A DNA stretch of 64,000 nt from Roseiarcus sp963806935 (lineage in GTDB: Bacteria > Pseudomonadota > Alphaproteobacteria > Rhizobiales > Beijerinckiaceae): positions 248,001 to 312,000 of the forward strand of contig CAWEAT010000002.1 of NCBI GenBank assembly GCA_963806935.1, in the 5' to 3' direction. This document shows, in pieces, positions 45,781-54,040 of the stretch. Numbering within the stretch: the first letter of the stretch is position 1; each line of letters opens with the position of its first letter. The notes beneath the pieces are model-generated. The model was not told where the DNA came from, did no database searches, and saw only the letters and a program-made list of their open reading frames with translations. The position numbers and the translations under genes are program-made.

Positions 45781-46276
45781 GCGAGCATCGAGGATGAGGT
45801 AGGCAATAGGCTCGGCAAGGGGGCGCGTGGCAAAGGCCGAGAGACTTCGTCCAGGCGCTTGTTGATGGCGGAGACGGCGGAGGCCGAGCGGCGTGGCCGC
45901 ACAACTCCTCGGTGACCGCCCCCACCTTGCGGGTCGAGACGCCCTGCACGTACATCTCGGCCAGCGTGGCCACCAGCGCCTGTTCGGAGCGCTAGTAGCG
46001 TTCAAACAGTTCGGTCGAGAAGCGGCCGTCGCGGTCCTGCGGCACACGCAGCTCAAGCTTGCCGACGCGGGTCACAAGAGTGCGAGTGTAATAGCCGGAG
46101 CGGTAGCCGAGCCGAGCAGCCGTGCGCTCGTCCTTCTCGGACCCCAGCGCGTCGGTCATCTCGGCTTTCAGCATCTCCTGCTTCACCGCGCGAAGGATCT
46201 CGCGCAGCCGATCGGGGCTTCTGGCGAATAGCTCGTTGACGGCGGCGATCGCGGGCTTAGCCTCACTCTTGGTCAT
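45781..46276 (-). pseudogene. N-terminal remnant of an IS256-family transposase
   Basis: The frame from 46276 reads LREILRAVKQEMLKAEMTDA, ARLGYRSGYYTRTLVTRVGK and LELRVPQDRDGRFSTELFER, then stops. In the next frames it continues VATLAEMYVQGVSTRKVGAV and EPIAYLILDARYEKVREGGV. This is the N-terminal half of an IS256 mutator-type transposase, ending just where the first catalytic Asp region begins. At about 45,780 it is fused to IS630 sequence. The 234 bases between it and the PanB-like gene contain nothing I can name. Confidence 0.75.
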
Positions 46277-46510
46277 GGCGGGGTTCCTCAGAAGGAATTG
46301 GTGACTTCGACATCACCAGCCTGTCATGACCGCCTCTCGCCTTCAGCGATTTTGCAGAACCTTCAACACTCTACTCGGGGCGGTGCGTCGATGGGGTCGC
46401 CCGCACTACCCAATACCGAAGGGTAGCGCAAACAGCGGCCATGCGCTGGTGGGTAACCGAACGGGGCCAATTGCATTCGGAGATCGCGCAACCTCGGTCG
46501 CCATCTTCCT

Positions 46511-47344
46511 TCACGTTTGTCTGGCCCCGCCTTGCGTTTTGATGCGAGCGACGAATTGGGCGAATTCGACCTCGTCGATCGGGACGACGTGCTGCGGCGC
46601 GGGGTACCCAGCGGTATTCACGTCCGCTACGAACTCCTTGTACGCGGCGATCCGTTCCTGCTGGAGGCGAGCGAATTCCGCTGCGAAATTGCGATAGGTC
46701 TTGGCGTGGCGCGGCCTATGCCCGTGTGTGCAGCCGAGCACGTCCTCGGAAAAGAGATATTGCGCATCGGCGCCGGGCCCCGCGCCCATGCCGAGCATGA
46801 TCAGTGGCGTGCTTCTTGAGATTAGCTCCGCCACGCGATCGGGCACGACTTCGAGTTCCGCACCGAAACAGCCAATGGCCTCAAGACGCTTCACGTGATC
46901 CCAGACGGCCTTAGCGCTGTCCGCAGTCTTGCCGACCGCCTTCCAGCCGCCAGTCCAGGTGTTTTGAGACGGGATCAATCCGACATGGGCGACCACAGGG
47001 ACGGCATTGTCGCAGAGCGACGTCTGAATGGCGAGTGAGGCCGCACAATAGAAGCTATCGCCGCCCATCGCCATGAAGCGGAAGACTTCCCGCAGGTAAT
47101 CCTCAGCGGTCGCGAGATTGCCGGACGACCCATAAGGCAGCCCGACCTGAACGAAACATCTGCCTGCCGCCTCTCTCGTCGCGGGCGAGAAGAAACGGGC
47201 TTCGATCGAAAGCATGTCCACGCCGGCGGCGTCTGCAGCCGCAGCTTCTTCCAGCGTTGTAACGTAAAGCATGGTGATCTTCTGGCCGCGCGTCTTCATC
47301 GCGCGGATATCGGCGACCGTCGGCCGGTTGTGGCGCATGACCAT
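46511..47344 (-). CDS. PanB-fold protein (ketopantoate hydroxymethyltransferase family) lacking canonical metal ligands
   Basis: The 277-residue protein aligns with PanB, which adds a hydroxymethyl group from methylene-tetrahydrofolate to 2-oxoisovalerate. The start PTVADIRAMKTRGQKITMLY, the block PVVAHVGLIPSQ and the Glu motif GAELEVVPDRVAELI match. However, where PanB has VGDSLG this protein has LSIEARF, where PanB has LLADLPF it has FVQVGLPY, and where PanB has VKLEGG it has FYCAAS. Those positions hold the Mg ligands Asp, Asp and Glu and a conserved Lys. The protein is therefore probably not a normal PanB. It lies at the end of a sugar ABC operon beside a Moc-type oxygenase system, so another aldol- or C1-related reaction is plausible. 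Confidence 0.75.
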   Translation of the reverse strand: MVMRHNRPTVADIRAMKTRGQKITMLYVTTLEEAAAADAAGVDMLSIEARFFSPATREAAGRCFVQVGLPYGSSGNLATAEDYLREVFRFMAMGGDSFYCAASLAIQTSLCDNAVPVVAHVGLIPSQNTWTGGWKAVGKTADSAKAVWDHVKRLEAIGCFGAELEVVPDRVAELISRSTPLIMLGMGAGPGADAQYLFSEDVLGCTHGHRPRHAKTYRNFAAEFARLQQERIAAYKEFVADVNTAGYPAPQHVVPIDEVEFAQFVARIKTQGGARQT

Positions 47345-47456
47345 TCGTGATTTCCCAATTCATACAGGGAAGGGAGCACGGAACGCTTGAAGGACAGCTT
47401 CCGAATCGAACGACAGCCCGAGAGCGCTCCTAAACACTGAGGCGCACATGAAGGGC

Positions 47457-48191
47457 TTAGGTGAGAACAACATGGCGGGTCAGCTCCTCGATCGAAGTGT
47501 CCGCCTTCGCCGCGTCGTAGACGATTTGACCATGGCTCATGACCACGAAGCGGTCGCACACTTGATGGGCGTGATAGAGATTGTGGGTCACAAGCACGCT
47601 GGACATGTTCTCGGAACGCAGCTTCTTGATGTAGTTGAGGACCGCCTCTGTCTCGCGCACCGAAAGCGCGCTGGTCGGCTCGTCCAGGAGCAGGATGCGT
47701 CGTTTGAAGTAGACGGCGCGGGCGATGGCGACCGCTTGCTTTTGGCCTCCCGACAAATCGCCAACCTCCTTGTCGGGGCTGTCGATGCCGCTGATATGGA
47801 TGCCGCTGCGAAGCACCTCGATCGCGATCTCACGCATTATTCTATGCTTGAGGAAGCCCCAGCGATTAGCGATTTCGCGGCCCATGAAGATATTGCGGAC
47901 GATCGACATCGTGTCGACAAGGGCCGTGTCCTGATAGATCGTCTCGATACCGATGTGCTCGCTGTCGCGACGGGAAGACACGACCGCTCGCGCGCCGTCA
48001 ACGAGAATCTCGCCTTCGTCGGGCCGGATGATTCCTGACATTAGCTTGATCAGGGTGGACTTGCCGGCGCCATTGTCGCCGAGGAGTCCGACCACCTCGC
48101 CGGCGCTGATATGGAAGTTCAAGCTCGTCAGCGCCTGAACGTTGCCATACCGCTTCGATACGCCCCTGACTTCATAGATCGGGGGATTCAT
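47457..48191 (-). CDS. Sugar ABC transporter ATP-binding protein (single domain)
   Basis: The 244-residue ATPase has Walker A GDNGAGKSTLIKLMSG, signature DLSGGQKQAVAIARAV and Walker B RILLLDEPTSALSV. It has one nucleotide-binding domain, as in FrcA/XylG-like members of the CUT2 sugar importers, rather than the fused RbsA form. It overlaps the permease gene by four bases (start ATGA) and is followed by the PanB-like gene. Together with the downstream-numbered permease and binding protein it forms an importer for a monosaccharide or related polyol. Confidence 0.92.
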   Translation of the reverse strand: MNPPIYEVRGVSKRYGNVQALTSLNFHISAGEVVGLLGDNGAGKSTLIKLMSGIIRPDEGEILVDGARAVVSSRRDSEHIGIETIYQDTALVDTMSIVRNIFMGREIANRWGFLKHRIMREIAIEVLRSGIHISGIDSPDKEVGDLSGGQKQAVAIARAVYFKRRILLLDEPTSALSVRETEAVLNYIKKLRSENMSSVLVTHNLYHAHQVCDRFVVMSHGQIVYDAAKADTSIEELTRHVVLT

Positions 48192-49252
48192 CGTCTGAAC
48201 CTATTGGCGGCAACCTGGTTGAAGATCACAGCGATCACGATCAGCGCACCGACGAAGATGTCGAGATAGAACCCCGGCGCCCTCATCAGCAGCAGAATAT
48301 CCTGAATCGTGTAGATCAGTGCAGAGCCGAGGAAGATTCCCAGGATTCCTCCGCGTCCGCCGGTCAGAGCCACGCCTCCGATCACGCAAGCTGCGATGGC
48401 CTGCAATTCGATACCCTGCCCTTGCGCCGGGTTGATGCTGTTGACGCGCGTCGCGTTGATGATGCCTGAGAACGCAGCCATTCCGCCGGCGATGCTGAAC
48501 GCGATCAGTTTGATCTTGCGTGGCGAGATGCCGATCGCAGTCGCCGCCTCGCGATTCCCGCCGACCGCGAAAATCTGATTTCCCAGTCGGTGATGCTGAA
48601 GCATCATATGGAAGCCCACGCAGCAGAGGATCAGCCACAAAAAGCTGGTGCCAACCAGTCCCAGACTTCCGCCGAATACAAATTGGAAGACCGGTTCTGG
48701 CCGGAATCCGATCGACTGCGCGCCGTGCACAAGAAACGTCATCCCATGCCAGAACAAGAGGCCGCCCAGCGTGACAATGAAGGACGGCATCGCGAATTGC
48801 AGCGTGATCAGCCCGTTCAACGCCCCGATCAGGGTTCCCAGCACGATCGCAACCGCCGACGCGATCCAAACCGGGACAGACAGATCGTTCATCAACATTG
48901 CCGCCACCACCGACACGAATGTCGCGGCGGTCCCCACTGACAGATCGAATTCTCCGGCAATCATCAGAACGCCGACGCCTAAAGCGACGATTCCGAGGGA
49001 CGGAATCGCCTGGAGCATCACCGAGATATTCGGCCCGGACAGATATCTGAATTCGTTCGGCGCGATCAGCGCCGCGGCAATGCAGACGACCTGGATGGCG
49101 ACGAAAACGACCAGAATGCTCGCGTCGGTCGTCCGCCGGAAACCCCGGGCCCAACTGGCAAGACCGGGGCGAGACATCGTTCCAGAAGCGCCGTCCGGAC
49201 TGCGTGGCAGGCGCTCTTCGGCGCCCGCCACTTCATGCGGTTGCGAGCTCAC
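48188..49252 (-). CDS. Sugar ABC transporter permease (RbsC-like)
   Basis: The 354-residue permease of the branched-chain/ribose type has eight to ten helices and the typical block GEFDLSVGTAATFVSVVAAMLM, GALNGLITLQFAMPSFIVTL and ACVIGGVALTGGRGGILGIF. A hydrophilic N-terminal extension of about 45 residues precedes the first helix. It sits between the binding-protein and ATPase genes, with six bases to the former and a four-base overlap with the latter, so they form one operon. Confidence 0.92.
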   Translation of the reverse strand: MSSQPHEVAGAEERLPRSPDGASGTMSRPGLASWARGFRRTTDASILVVFVAIQVVCIAAALIAPNEFRYLSGPNISVMLQAIPSLGIVALGVGVLMIAGEFDLSVGTAATFVSVVAAMLMNDLSVPVWIASAVAIVLGTLIGALNGLITLQFAMPSFIVTLGGLLFWHGMTFLVHGAQSIGFRPEPVFQFVFGGSLGLVGTSFLWLILCCVGFHMMLQHHRLGNQIFAVGGNREAATAIGISPRKIKLIAFSIAGGMAAFSGIINATRVNSINPAQGQGIELQAIAACVIGGVALTGGRGGILGIFLGSALIYTIQDILLLMRAPGFYLDIFVGALIVIAVIFNQVAANRFRR

Positions 49253-49258
49253 GGAAGC

Positions 49259-50212
49259 TCAACGATATTGGCCGGCGAGCGTAGCTGCGAACTTGTAGTT
49301 CGTATTGTCGACCATGCCGTTGCCGCCGGTGTTCATGTCGGACGGATAGAGGCCATAGCGGATCTTCTGGGCAAGCTGGACGACGGCATAGTAGCCTTGC
49401 GAATAGGGCTGCTGATCGACAGTAGCGGTGATGTCGCCGTCCGCGATGCCCTGCAAGATGTCCTTCGAGAGGTCGAAACCCCCGACCGGCACTTTGACGC
49501 CGGCCTGCTTCATGGCGGGGACGATCTCGATCATGGGTTGGGCGCCAAGGCCAATGACGGCCTTCACCTCGGGATGCCCGATCAGGTACTGGACCTCCTT
49601 GGTGAGCACCTGCGGCAGGTCGCCGCCCGTACCGATCATTTCAGATTTGGCGCCGACCTCATCGAGCGCCTTCTGCACGCCCTCGTGTCGCTTGGTTGCG
49701 TAGACGGCGTCGGGAAACTCGACCGGAGTGAAAACCAGATCGCCTGCCTTGAGATGAGCCGCCTCGACCATTCGCTTGCCGATCAGATAGCCGGTTGCGG
49801 GAAAATCCTGACCGATGAAAGCCAGCCGGCAGTTGCCGCCCTTCGCGCCCTGGGAGTGATCGATGTTGAACGCGATCACCGGGATGCCAGCCTTCGTCGC
49901 GTCGCAGATAGTCTTGTTGAACGCGTTGTCGTCCCAGATGATGGCCGCGATTCCGTCGACCTTGTTGGCGATCGCGGTCTGGATGATGTTGTTTTCGGTC
50001 GCCTGATCGTTGTTTGCGTACTGGATGTCCAGATCGACGTCCATCTGCTTGGCCGCGTCGTTGGCTCCCTTGAGCAGCGGGTCGAAAAAGTTCACGCCTG
50101 GCGACGTGTAGATGATCATCGTTATACGCGGCTTATCGGCGGCTTGCGCAGCTCCCGCGATCAACCCCGCGAGCGCCAGCGACGCGAGTATCGACTTCAT
50201 GCCTTGCTTCAT
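49259..50212 (-). CDS. Periplasmic sugar-binding protein of an ABC importer
   Basis: The 317-residue protein of the ribose/MocB-like binding-protein family (Peripla_BP_4) begins with a signal peptide, MKQGMKSILASLALAGLIAG followed by AAQAADKP. The mature part has KPRITMIIYTSPGVNFFDPL and VDGIAAIIWDDNAFNKTICD, the two-lobed pattern of this family. The ATG at 50212 is preferred to an upstream start because GGGAGGGAGC lies just ahead. It is the first gene of the importer operon, whose promoter region contains a TGAT-N8-ATCA site. The specificity is unknown; context suggests an O-methylated sugar or a rhizopine-like polyol. Confidence 0.9.
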   Translation of the reverse strand: MKQGMKSILASLALAGLIAGAAQAADKPRITMIIYTSPGVNFFDPLLKGANDAAKQMDVDLDIQYANNDQATENNIIQTAIANKVDGIAAIIWDDNAFNKTICDATKAGIPVIAFNIDHSQGAKGGNCRLAFIGQDFPATGYLIGKRMVEAAHLKAGDLVFTPVEFPDAVYATKRHEGVQKALDEVGAKSEMIGTGGDLPQVLTKEVQYLIGHPEVKAVIGLGAQPMIEIVPAMKQAGVKVPVGGFDLSKDILQGIADGDITATVDQQPYSQGYYAVVQLAQKIRYGLYPSDMNTGGNGMVDNTNYKFAATLAGQYR

Positions 50213-50465
50213 TTTGCTCCCTCCCGGACTATCGGACCACGGAATGGCCCGCATTGCTCAACTCACGCCAAAACCCGCGGGCGTCTCATTTCCTTGACCG
50301 CCGCCTTGTCGGCGGCCCGCGTCTTCAACGACGTTGAGGCGCGCTCTTGTCGATCCCGCTTGGTTCAGATCGTTCTCGCTCGATAAGTCGGACGCACCTC
50401 TTCCGTTGCGCATTTCCGTATTTGTTCACACTATGCATTCGCCTCGCTGAAACCATTCTGTTTGA

Positions 50466-50481
50466 TGATCGTTTACCATCA
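50466..50481. promoter_or_regulatory. Candidate LacI-family operator upstream of the first sugar ABC operon
   Basis: TGATCGTTTACCATCA has the TGAT and ATCA arms seen at three other sites in the locus, spaced by eight bases. It lies about 255 bases upstream of the binding-protein start, in the gap between that gene and the end of the ferredoxin reductase gene. It is the least similar of the four sites in its centre. Confidence 0.45.
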
Positions 50482-50510
50482 ACCCGCGCCCGAACAGTCC
50501 GGAATCTCCA

Positions 50511-51747
50511 CTAGGCCGCCTTCGCCACCAGAAGCGACTTCAATCTCACGGCGGAATCGGCCAGCGCTTCTGGGCGGGGCCTCATCCTTCGTTCGATCAT
50601 CAACTGCGCGATCCTGACGTCGCGTCCGATTGTCCCCGCGAAGCCGACGCCGCTTGTGCAGACGAGCCTACCATCGCCTGCCAGGTGGAAAACCAGCAGG
50701 CCGCCCTCGACCGCTCGTGTTACGAGCCACCCATCGGCCGCAGGCAGGCCGGCCACTTGGACGCTGAGTTCGTACTGGTCAGACCACAACCAGGGCACCG
50801 CGGCATACTCTTCGCCGGCGCCGAGCATGTTCCGAGCGGCAATCTCACCCTGCTCCTCGGCACTTTTCCAGCATTCGAGCCTGATGCGAGAGCCGAACAG
50901 CCTGTGAGGAAAAGAGCAGGCGTCGCCGGCTGCGAAGATATTCGGATCGCTGCTGCGTAACGTCGCGTCCACGGCGATCCCATTATCGATGGCGAGCCCC
51001 GCCGACGAGGCCAGTTCGACCCGGGGCGTAACCCCGACTGCGGCGAGGATGGCGTCGCCGCGCAGTTGGGTCCCATCGTCGAGATCGACCTCGACTGCGT
51101 CGCGCGTCCACCTTATTCCCGCCGTCTGTCGGTTGAAATAAAAGGTCACGCCCGCCGCGCGGTGCCGCGCCGCGAGCAGCCTTTCGATTTCCGCGGGCAA
51201 CGAACGCATGACCAGCCGTGAGCCCACTTCGATCACTGTGACCTCGCATCCGCGAGACGCAGCGCTGGCCGCAACCTCAAGGCCGATGAAACCGCCGCCG
51301 ATAATGATCAAGCGCCGGCCACTGCGGACGATGTCCGCGAGACCGCGCGCATCCGCCGCGGAACGCAGATACAGGATATTGCCGCAACCGATTTCCGGCG
51401 CCGTGAGTCGCCGCGGTTCCGCCCCAGTCGCCAACAGGAGGCGCCCGTAGCGGATCCCGCCCCCGTCCTCAAGAAAAACCTCCTGCCTCTTGGGATCGAT
51501 CGCCACCGCGCGCGTTCCGGCACGCAGCTCTATTTTGTGCGAGGCCAGAAACGACGGCTCGAACAAGCCGCAGTCCGACAGAGTCTCTGGCGCCGGTCAG
51601 GATTTCCTTGGACAGCGGCGGACGCTGATAGGGCGGCTCGGTTTCGTCGCCGATCAAGGTGATGGGTCCACGCCAGCCTTCCCGCCGCAGCGTCTTCGCG
51701 GCCTGGGCCCCGGTGTGGCCGGCGCCGATGATGACTACGCCCTCCAT
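50511..51747 (-). pseudogene. FAD-dependent ferredoxin reductase, interrupted by one frameshift
   Basis: Together the two frames give a roughly 411-residue reductase of the rhodocoxin/putidaredoxin reductase type (MocF-like). The N-terminus has VVIIGAGHTGAQAAKTLRRE and PPYQRPPLSKEILTG; the second frame has the NAD-binding RLIIIGGGFIGLEVAASAAS, IFAAGDACSFPHRLFG with the FAD Asp, and WLWSDQYELSVQVAGLP. The frame changes between EILTGA and ETLSDCGLFEPSFLA near 51585-51595 in a GGCGCC context. The enzyme would pass electrons from NAD(P)H to the Rieske ferredoxin encoded nearby. The start is divergent from rhaM, with a candidate operator in between. Confidence 0.85.
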
Positions 51748-51820
51748 GCCCCTTGCACTCGTCTCCGGCAGTCTCCGCTAAGAAGTCTAGGTTGCGAAGC
51801 CAAAGGCTCAATTCAATCCT

Positions 51821-51836
51821 TGATGGAATAAGATCA
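51821..51836. promoter_or_regulatory. Candidate LacI-family operator between the ferredoxin reductase and rhaM genes
   Basis: TGATGGAATAAGATCA matches the site at 55525 in 14 of 16 positions, and both are preceded by CCT followed by T. It lies in the 168-base divergent promoter region between the first ferredoxin reductase gene and rhaM, so it could control both. Confidence 0.65.
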
Positions 51837-51915
51837 ACGACGCCTTCGCGACGGCACGGCCGATCGGATATCTCTTGTTGCGCTCGGAGCGGAGCGCAAG
51901 GTCGGGGAGGAAGCG

Positions 51916-52248
51916 GTGCAACGGATGGGTCAAGTCATCTCCCTCAAACCGGGAATGGTCGCCGAGTACAATCGGCTTCACGCGGCGGTCTGGCCGGAGG
52001 TTTTGCGGGTTATCCATGACGCCCATATCCGCAACTACTCCATCTTCCTCAAGGAGCCGGAGAACCTGCTGTTTGCCTATTGGGAATATCACGGGACCGA
52101 TTTCGACGCCGACGCGAAGAAGATGCTCGCGGATCCGGCCATGCAGCGTTGGTGGGAGGTTTGCACGCCGCTGCAAGAAGCCTTCGTGACCAGGAAGCCC
52201 GGCGAATGGTGGGCAATGATGCAGCCGGTTTTCTTCACAGATATTTAG
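51916..52248 (+). CDS. rhaM: L-rhamnose mutarotase
   Basis: The 110-residue protein is of the RhaM family, which interconverts the alpha and beta anomers of L-rhamnose and related 6-deoxy sugars. Typical blocks are LKPGMVAEYNRLHAAVWPEV with the catalytic His, SIFLKEPENLLFAYWEY and MQRWWEVCTPLQEAF. The GTG at 51916 follows GGGGAGGAA at ideal distance, better than the ATG at 51925. It lies in front of the Rieske ferredoxin gene on the same strand, 160 bases apart. Its presence suggests that the locus handles a rhamnose-type (possibly O-methylated) sugar, though no rhamnose isomerase or kinase is visible. Confidence 0.9.
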   Translation: MQRMGQVISLKPGMVAEYNRLHAAVWPEVLRVIHDAHIRNYSIFLKEPENLLFAYWEYHGTDFDADAKKMLADPAMQRWWEVCTPLQEAFVTRKPGEWWAMMQPVFFTDI

Positions 52249-52410
52249 TCGAAAACAGCAGATGCAAGAGGAGCGGGAACAGACGCGCCACTGTTCAAGG
52301 GCGCACGGAGGCAATGCCGTGCAGCTGACTGTCGCTCCGCGATCGGCGTAGATCGCCGCGCCAATGCATCGCCCACTCGTTCTTATCAATTCGTTGGGAA
52401 CTGTCTTCAC

Positions 52411-52758
52411 ATGGTTGGATCGGAACAAAACGCGTCGCATCCCTCGGATGGCTGGGTGGAGGTCGGGTCGGTTGGCGACATTGAGCGGGAGGATGTCAAA
52501 CGGTTCGACCATGGCGGCAGCACCCTCGCCATCTATTGCGCGCCCGACGGCCAGCACTACGCGACCGACGGCATCTGTACGCACGAATTTGCGCATCTCG
52601 CCAACGGCCTGGTGATAGGCAACATCGTTGAGTGCCCGAAGCACAATGGACGGTTCGACTACCGCACCGGGGCGGCCAAGGGCGCGCCGGTTTGCATTGA
52701 CCTCAAGACCTACCCGACGAAGGTCGAGGGCAGCACACTGCTCGTCAAGCTGTATTGA
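52411..52758 (+). CDS. Rieske [2Fe-2S] ferredoxin (MocE-like)
   Basis: The 115-residue protein has both halves of the Rieske cluster motif, CTHEFAHL (Cys-x-His) and CPKHNGRF (Cys-x2-His), as in stand-alone ferredoxins of oxygenase systems and in MocE of rhizopine catabolism. It carries electrons from a reductase to an oxygenase in the cytoplasm. The start ATG at 52411 gives the normal length. The desaturase-like oxygenase gene converges with it 32 bases downstream, and ferredoxin reductase genes lie on both sides, so all three parts of an electron chain are together. Confidence 0.92.
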   Translation: MVGSEQNASHPSDGWVEVGSVGDIEREDVKRFDHGGSTLAIYCAPDGQHYATDGICTHEFAHLANGLVIGNIVECPKHNGRFDYRTGAAKGAPVCIDLKTYPTKVEGSTLLVKLY

Positions 52759-52790
52759 CGGGTCACCCCGCGGACGCGTTCGCGCCCGAG

Positions 52791-53873
52791 TTATTCCGCA
52801 GCGGCCGCGGCCTGTGGCGCCGGCTGGAACGGGCGGGCGGTCGGCGGTAATTCGCGCCGAACGAAATAGTCGGGCTCCTTGAGTTGGCGCAGCAGCGTTG
52901 GAATGATTTCGCGATAGGTTTCGATGATGCCGCTGTAAGGCTTTGGCAGATCGGCCTTCAGCTCCTCATGCAGCGCGGGCAGAGCGTGATAAGGCACCAT
53001 CGGGAACATGTGGTGCTCGACGTGATAGTTCATGTTCCAGTAGATAAATCGCGAGATCGGGTTCAGGTAGACCGTCCGGGCATTGAGGCGGTGGTCGAGC
53101 ACATCCTCCGCAAGGCCGAGATGCTGCATGAGGGCCGTCAGCACGTAATGCCAGGCGCCATAGAGCGACGGCAAGCCGACAAACATGAGCGGCAGGATGC
53201 TTCTGATGGAAATGGCCCAGGCGATGAAGACAACGTAGACCAGAATGTGGGCGCGCGCGATCCAGTAGACCTTGCCGTATTCCGACTTGGGGATAAAGGT
53301 TCTCTCCTCGGCCGTCAGCCTGCCGATCGCGTGCAGCGAGACCTTCAAGACGTAAGACTGCGCCTGCTTGATTCCGAAGAACATCAGGAAAATGTCGCGC
53401 AGGACGGGGGGTCGCGGGGCCACCACTTCGGGGTCGCGGCCGACGATGATCGTGTCCGTGTGATGCCGTGCGTGGCTCCAACGCCAGACAGTCGGCTCGC
53501 GCAGCACCATGAAGCAGGCGATCTGATAAATCGCCTCGTTCATCCATGGCGTTTTGAAGGCGGTCCCGTGCCCGCATTCGTGCCAGCGTGAATCGGTCGA
53601 GGAGCCGTAAAGGACGCCGTAGGCGAGGAAGGCGGGCACGGCCCACCAAGTCCCCCACAGGAGATAGCCAGCCCCGCCCGTGATCGCTAACGCCGCAAAC
53701 CAAATGATCGTATCTCGAATGGCCGGTCCATCCGATCGCTTCATCAGCGCCTTGAGTCGCGCGCGCGGGATGGGCGAAGCATACCATTGCGCATTCGCTA
53801 GGCCATGTTCCACGGCGAGCTTGGCCTGGTCACCCACGAGGCTGTAATCCCGGCGAACTGATCCGTCAGGCAT
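52791..53873 (-). CDS. Membrane di-iron oxygenase of the fatty acid desaturase family (MocD-like)
   Basis: The 360-residue integral membrane protein has the three histidine boxes of desaturase/hydroxylase enzymes: HECGHGTAF, HARHHTDT and YHVEHHMFP, with several hydrophobic helices between them. The RBS GGGAGGAGC supports the ATG at 53873; an upstream start would add 22 residues. MocD of Rhizobium leguminosarum belongs to this family and with MocE and MocF is thought to demethylate the rhizopine 3-O-methyl-scyllo-inosamine. Because its neighbours here are a Rieske ferredoxin, ferredoxin reductases and sugar transporters rather than lipid genes, an O-demethylase role is more likely than fatty acid desaturation. 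A TGAT-N8-ATCA site lies about 110 bases upstream. Confidence 0.87.
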   Translation of the reverse strand: MPDGSVRRDYSLVGDQAKLAVEHGLANAQWYASPIPRARLKALMKRSDGPAIRDTIIWFAALAITGGAGYLLWGTWWAVPAFLAYGVLYGSSTDSRWHECGHGTAFKTPWMNEAIYQIACFMVLREPTVWRWSHARHHTDTIIVGRDPEVVAPRPPVLRDIFLMFFGIKQAQSYVLKVSLHAIGRLTAEERTFIPKSEYGKVYWIARAHILVYVVFIAWAISIRSILPLMFVGLPSLYGAWHYVLTALMQHLGLAEDVLDHRLNARTVYLNPISRFIYWNMNYHVEHHMFPMVPYHALPALHEELKADLPKPYSGIIETYREIIPTLLRQLKEPDYFVRRELPPTARPFQPAPQAAAAAE

Positions 53874-53985
53874 TTTGCTCCTCCCTTCGGCGCCGCTGCT
53901 AACGCCGGACTCGGATACTGCTCGGCGAACCTGCGTCACAGCGCCGCCATTCTACGCGTTTGCACCCATCCTCGCATAGTAATCT

Positions 53986-54001
53986 TGATGAAACTCCATC
54001 A
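53986..54001. promoter_or_regulatory. Candidate LacI-family operator in front of the desaturase-like gene
   Basis: TGATGAAACTCCATCA has perfect five-base arms, TGATG and CATCA. It lies between the desaturase-like gene (start 53873) and the end of the second ferredoxin reductase gene (54041), at the place of a promoter for the former. Confidence 0.6.
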
Positions 54002-54040
54002 GGAGTGTTCGACTCTTGCGCCCGCATCCGCCGCAGACGG

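Noticed and set aside
46511..47344. Simple call of the PanB-like gene as pantothenate biosynthesis panB
   Set aside because: The metal-binding segments are altered, and no panC or panD is nearby.
52262..52300. GCGGGAACAGACGCGCCACTG, similar to part of a cobalamin riboswitch
   Set aside because: Only a GGGAA and a GCCACTG-like B12 box resemble it; the other conserved helices and the CCCGC-ACTGT order are absent, and the downstream ferredoxin is not a B12 target.
52791..53873. Assignment of the desaturase-like gene to lipid metabolism
   Set aside because: The His boxes alone would allow it, but its neighbours are a Rieske ferredoxin, ferredoxin reductases and sugar uptake and regulatory genes, which fits a Moc-type oxygenase better.
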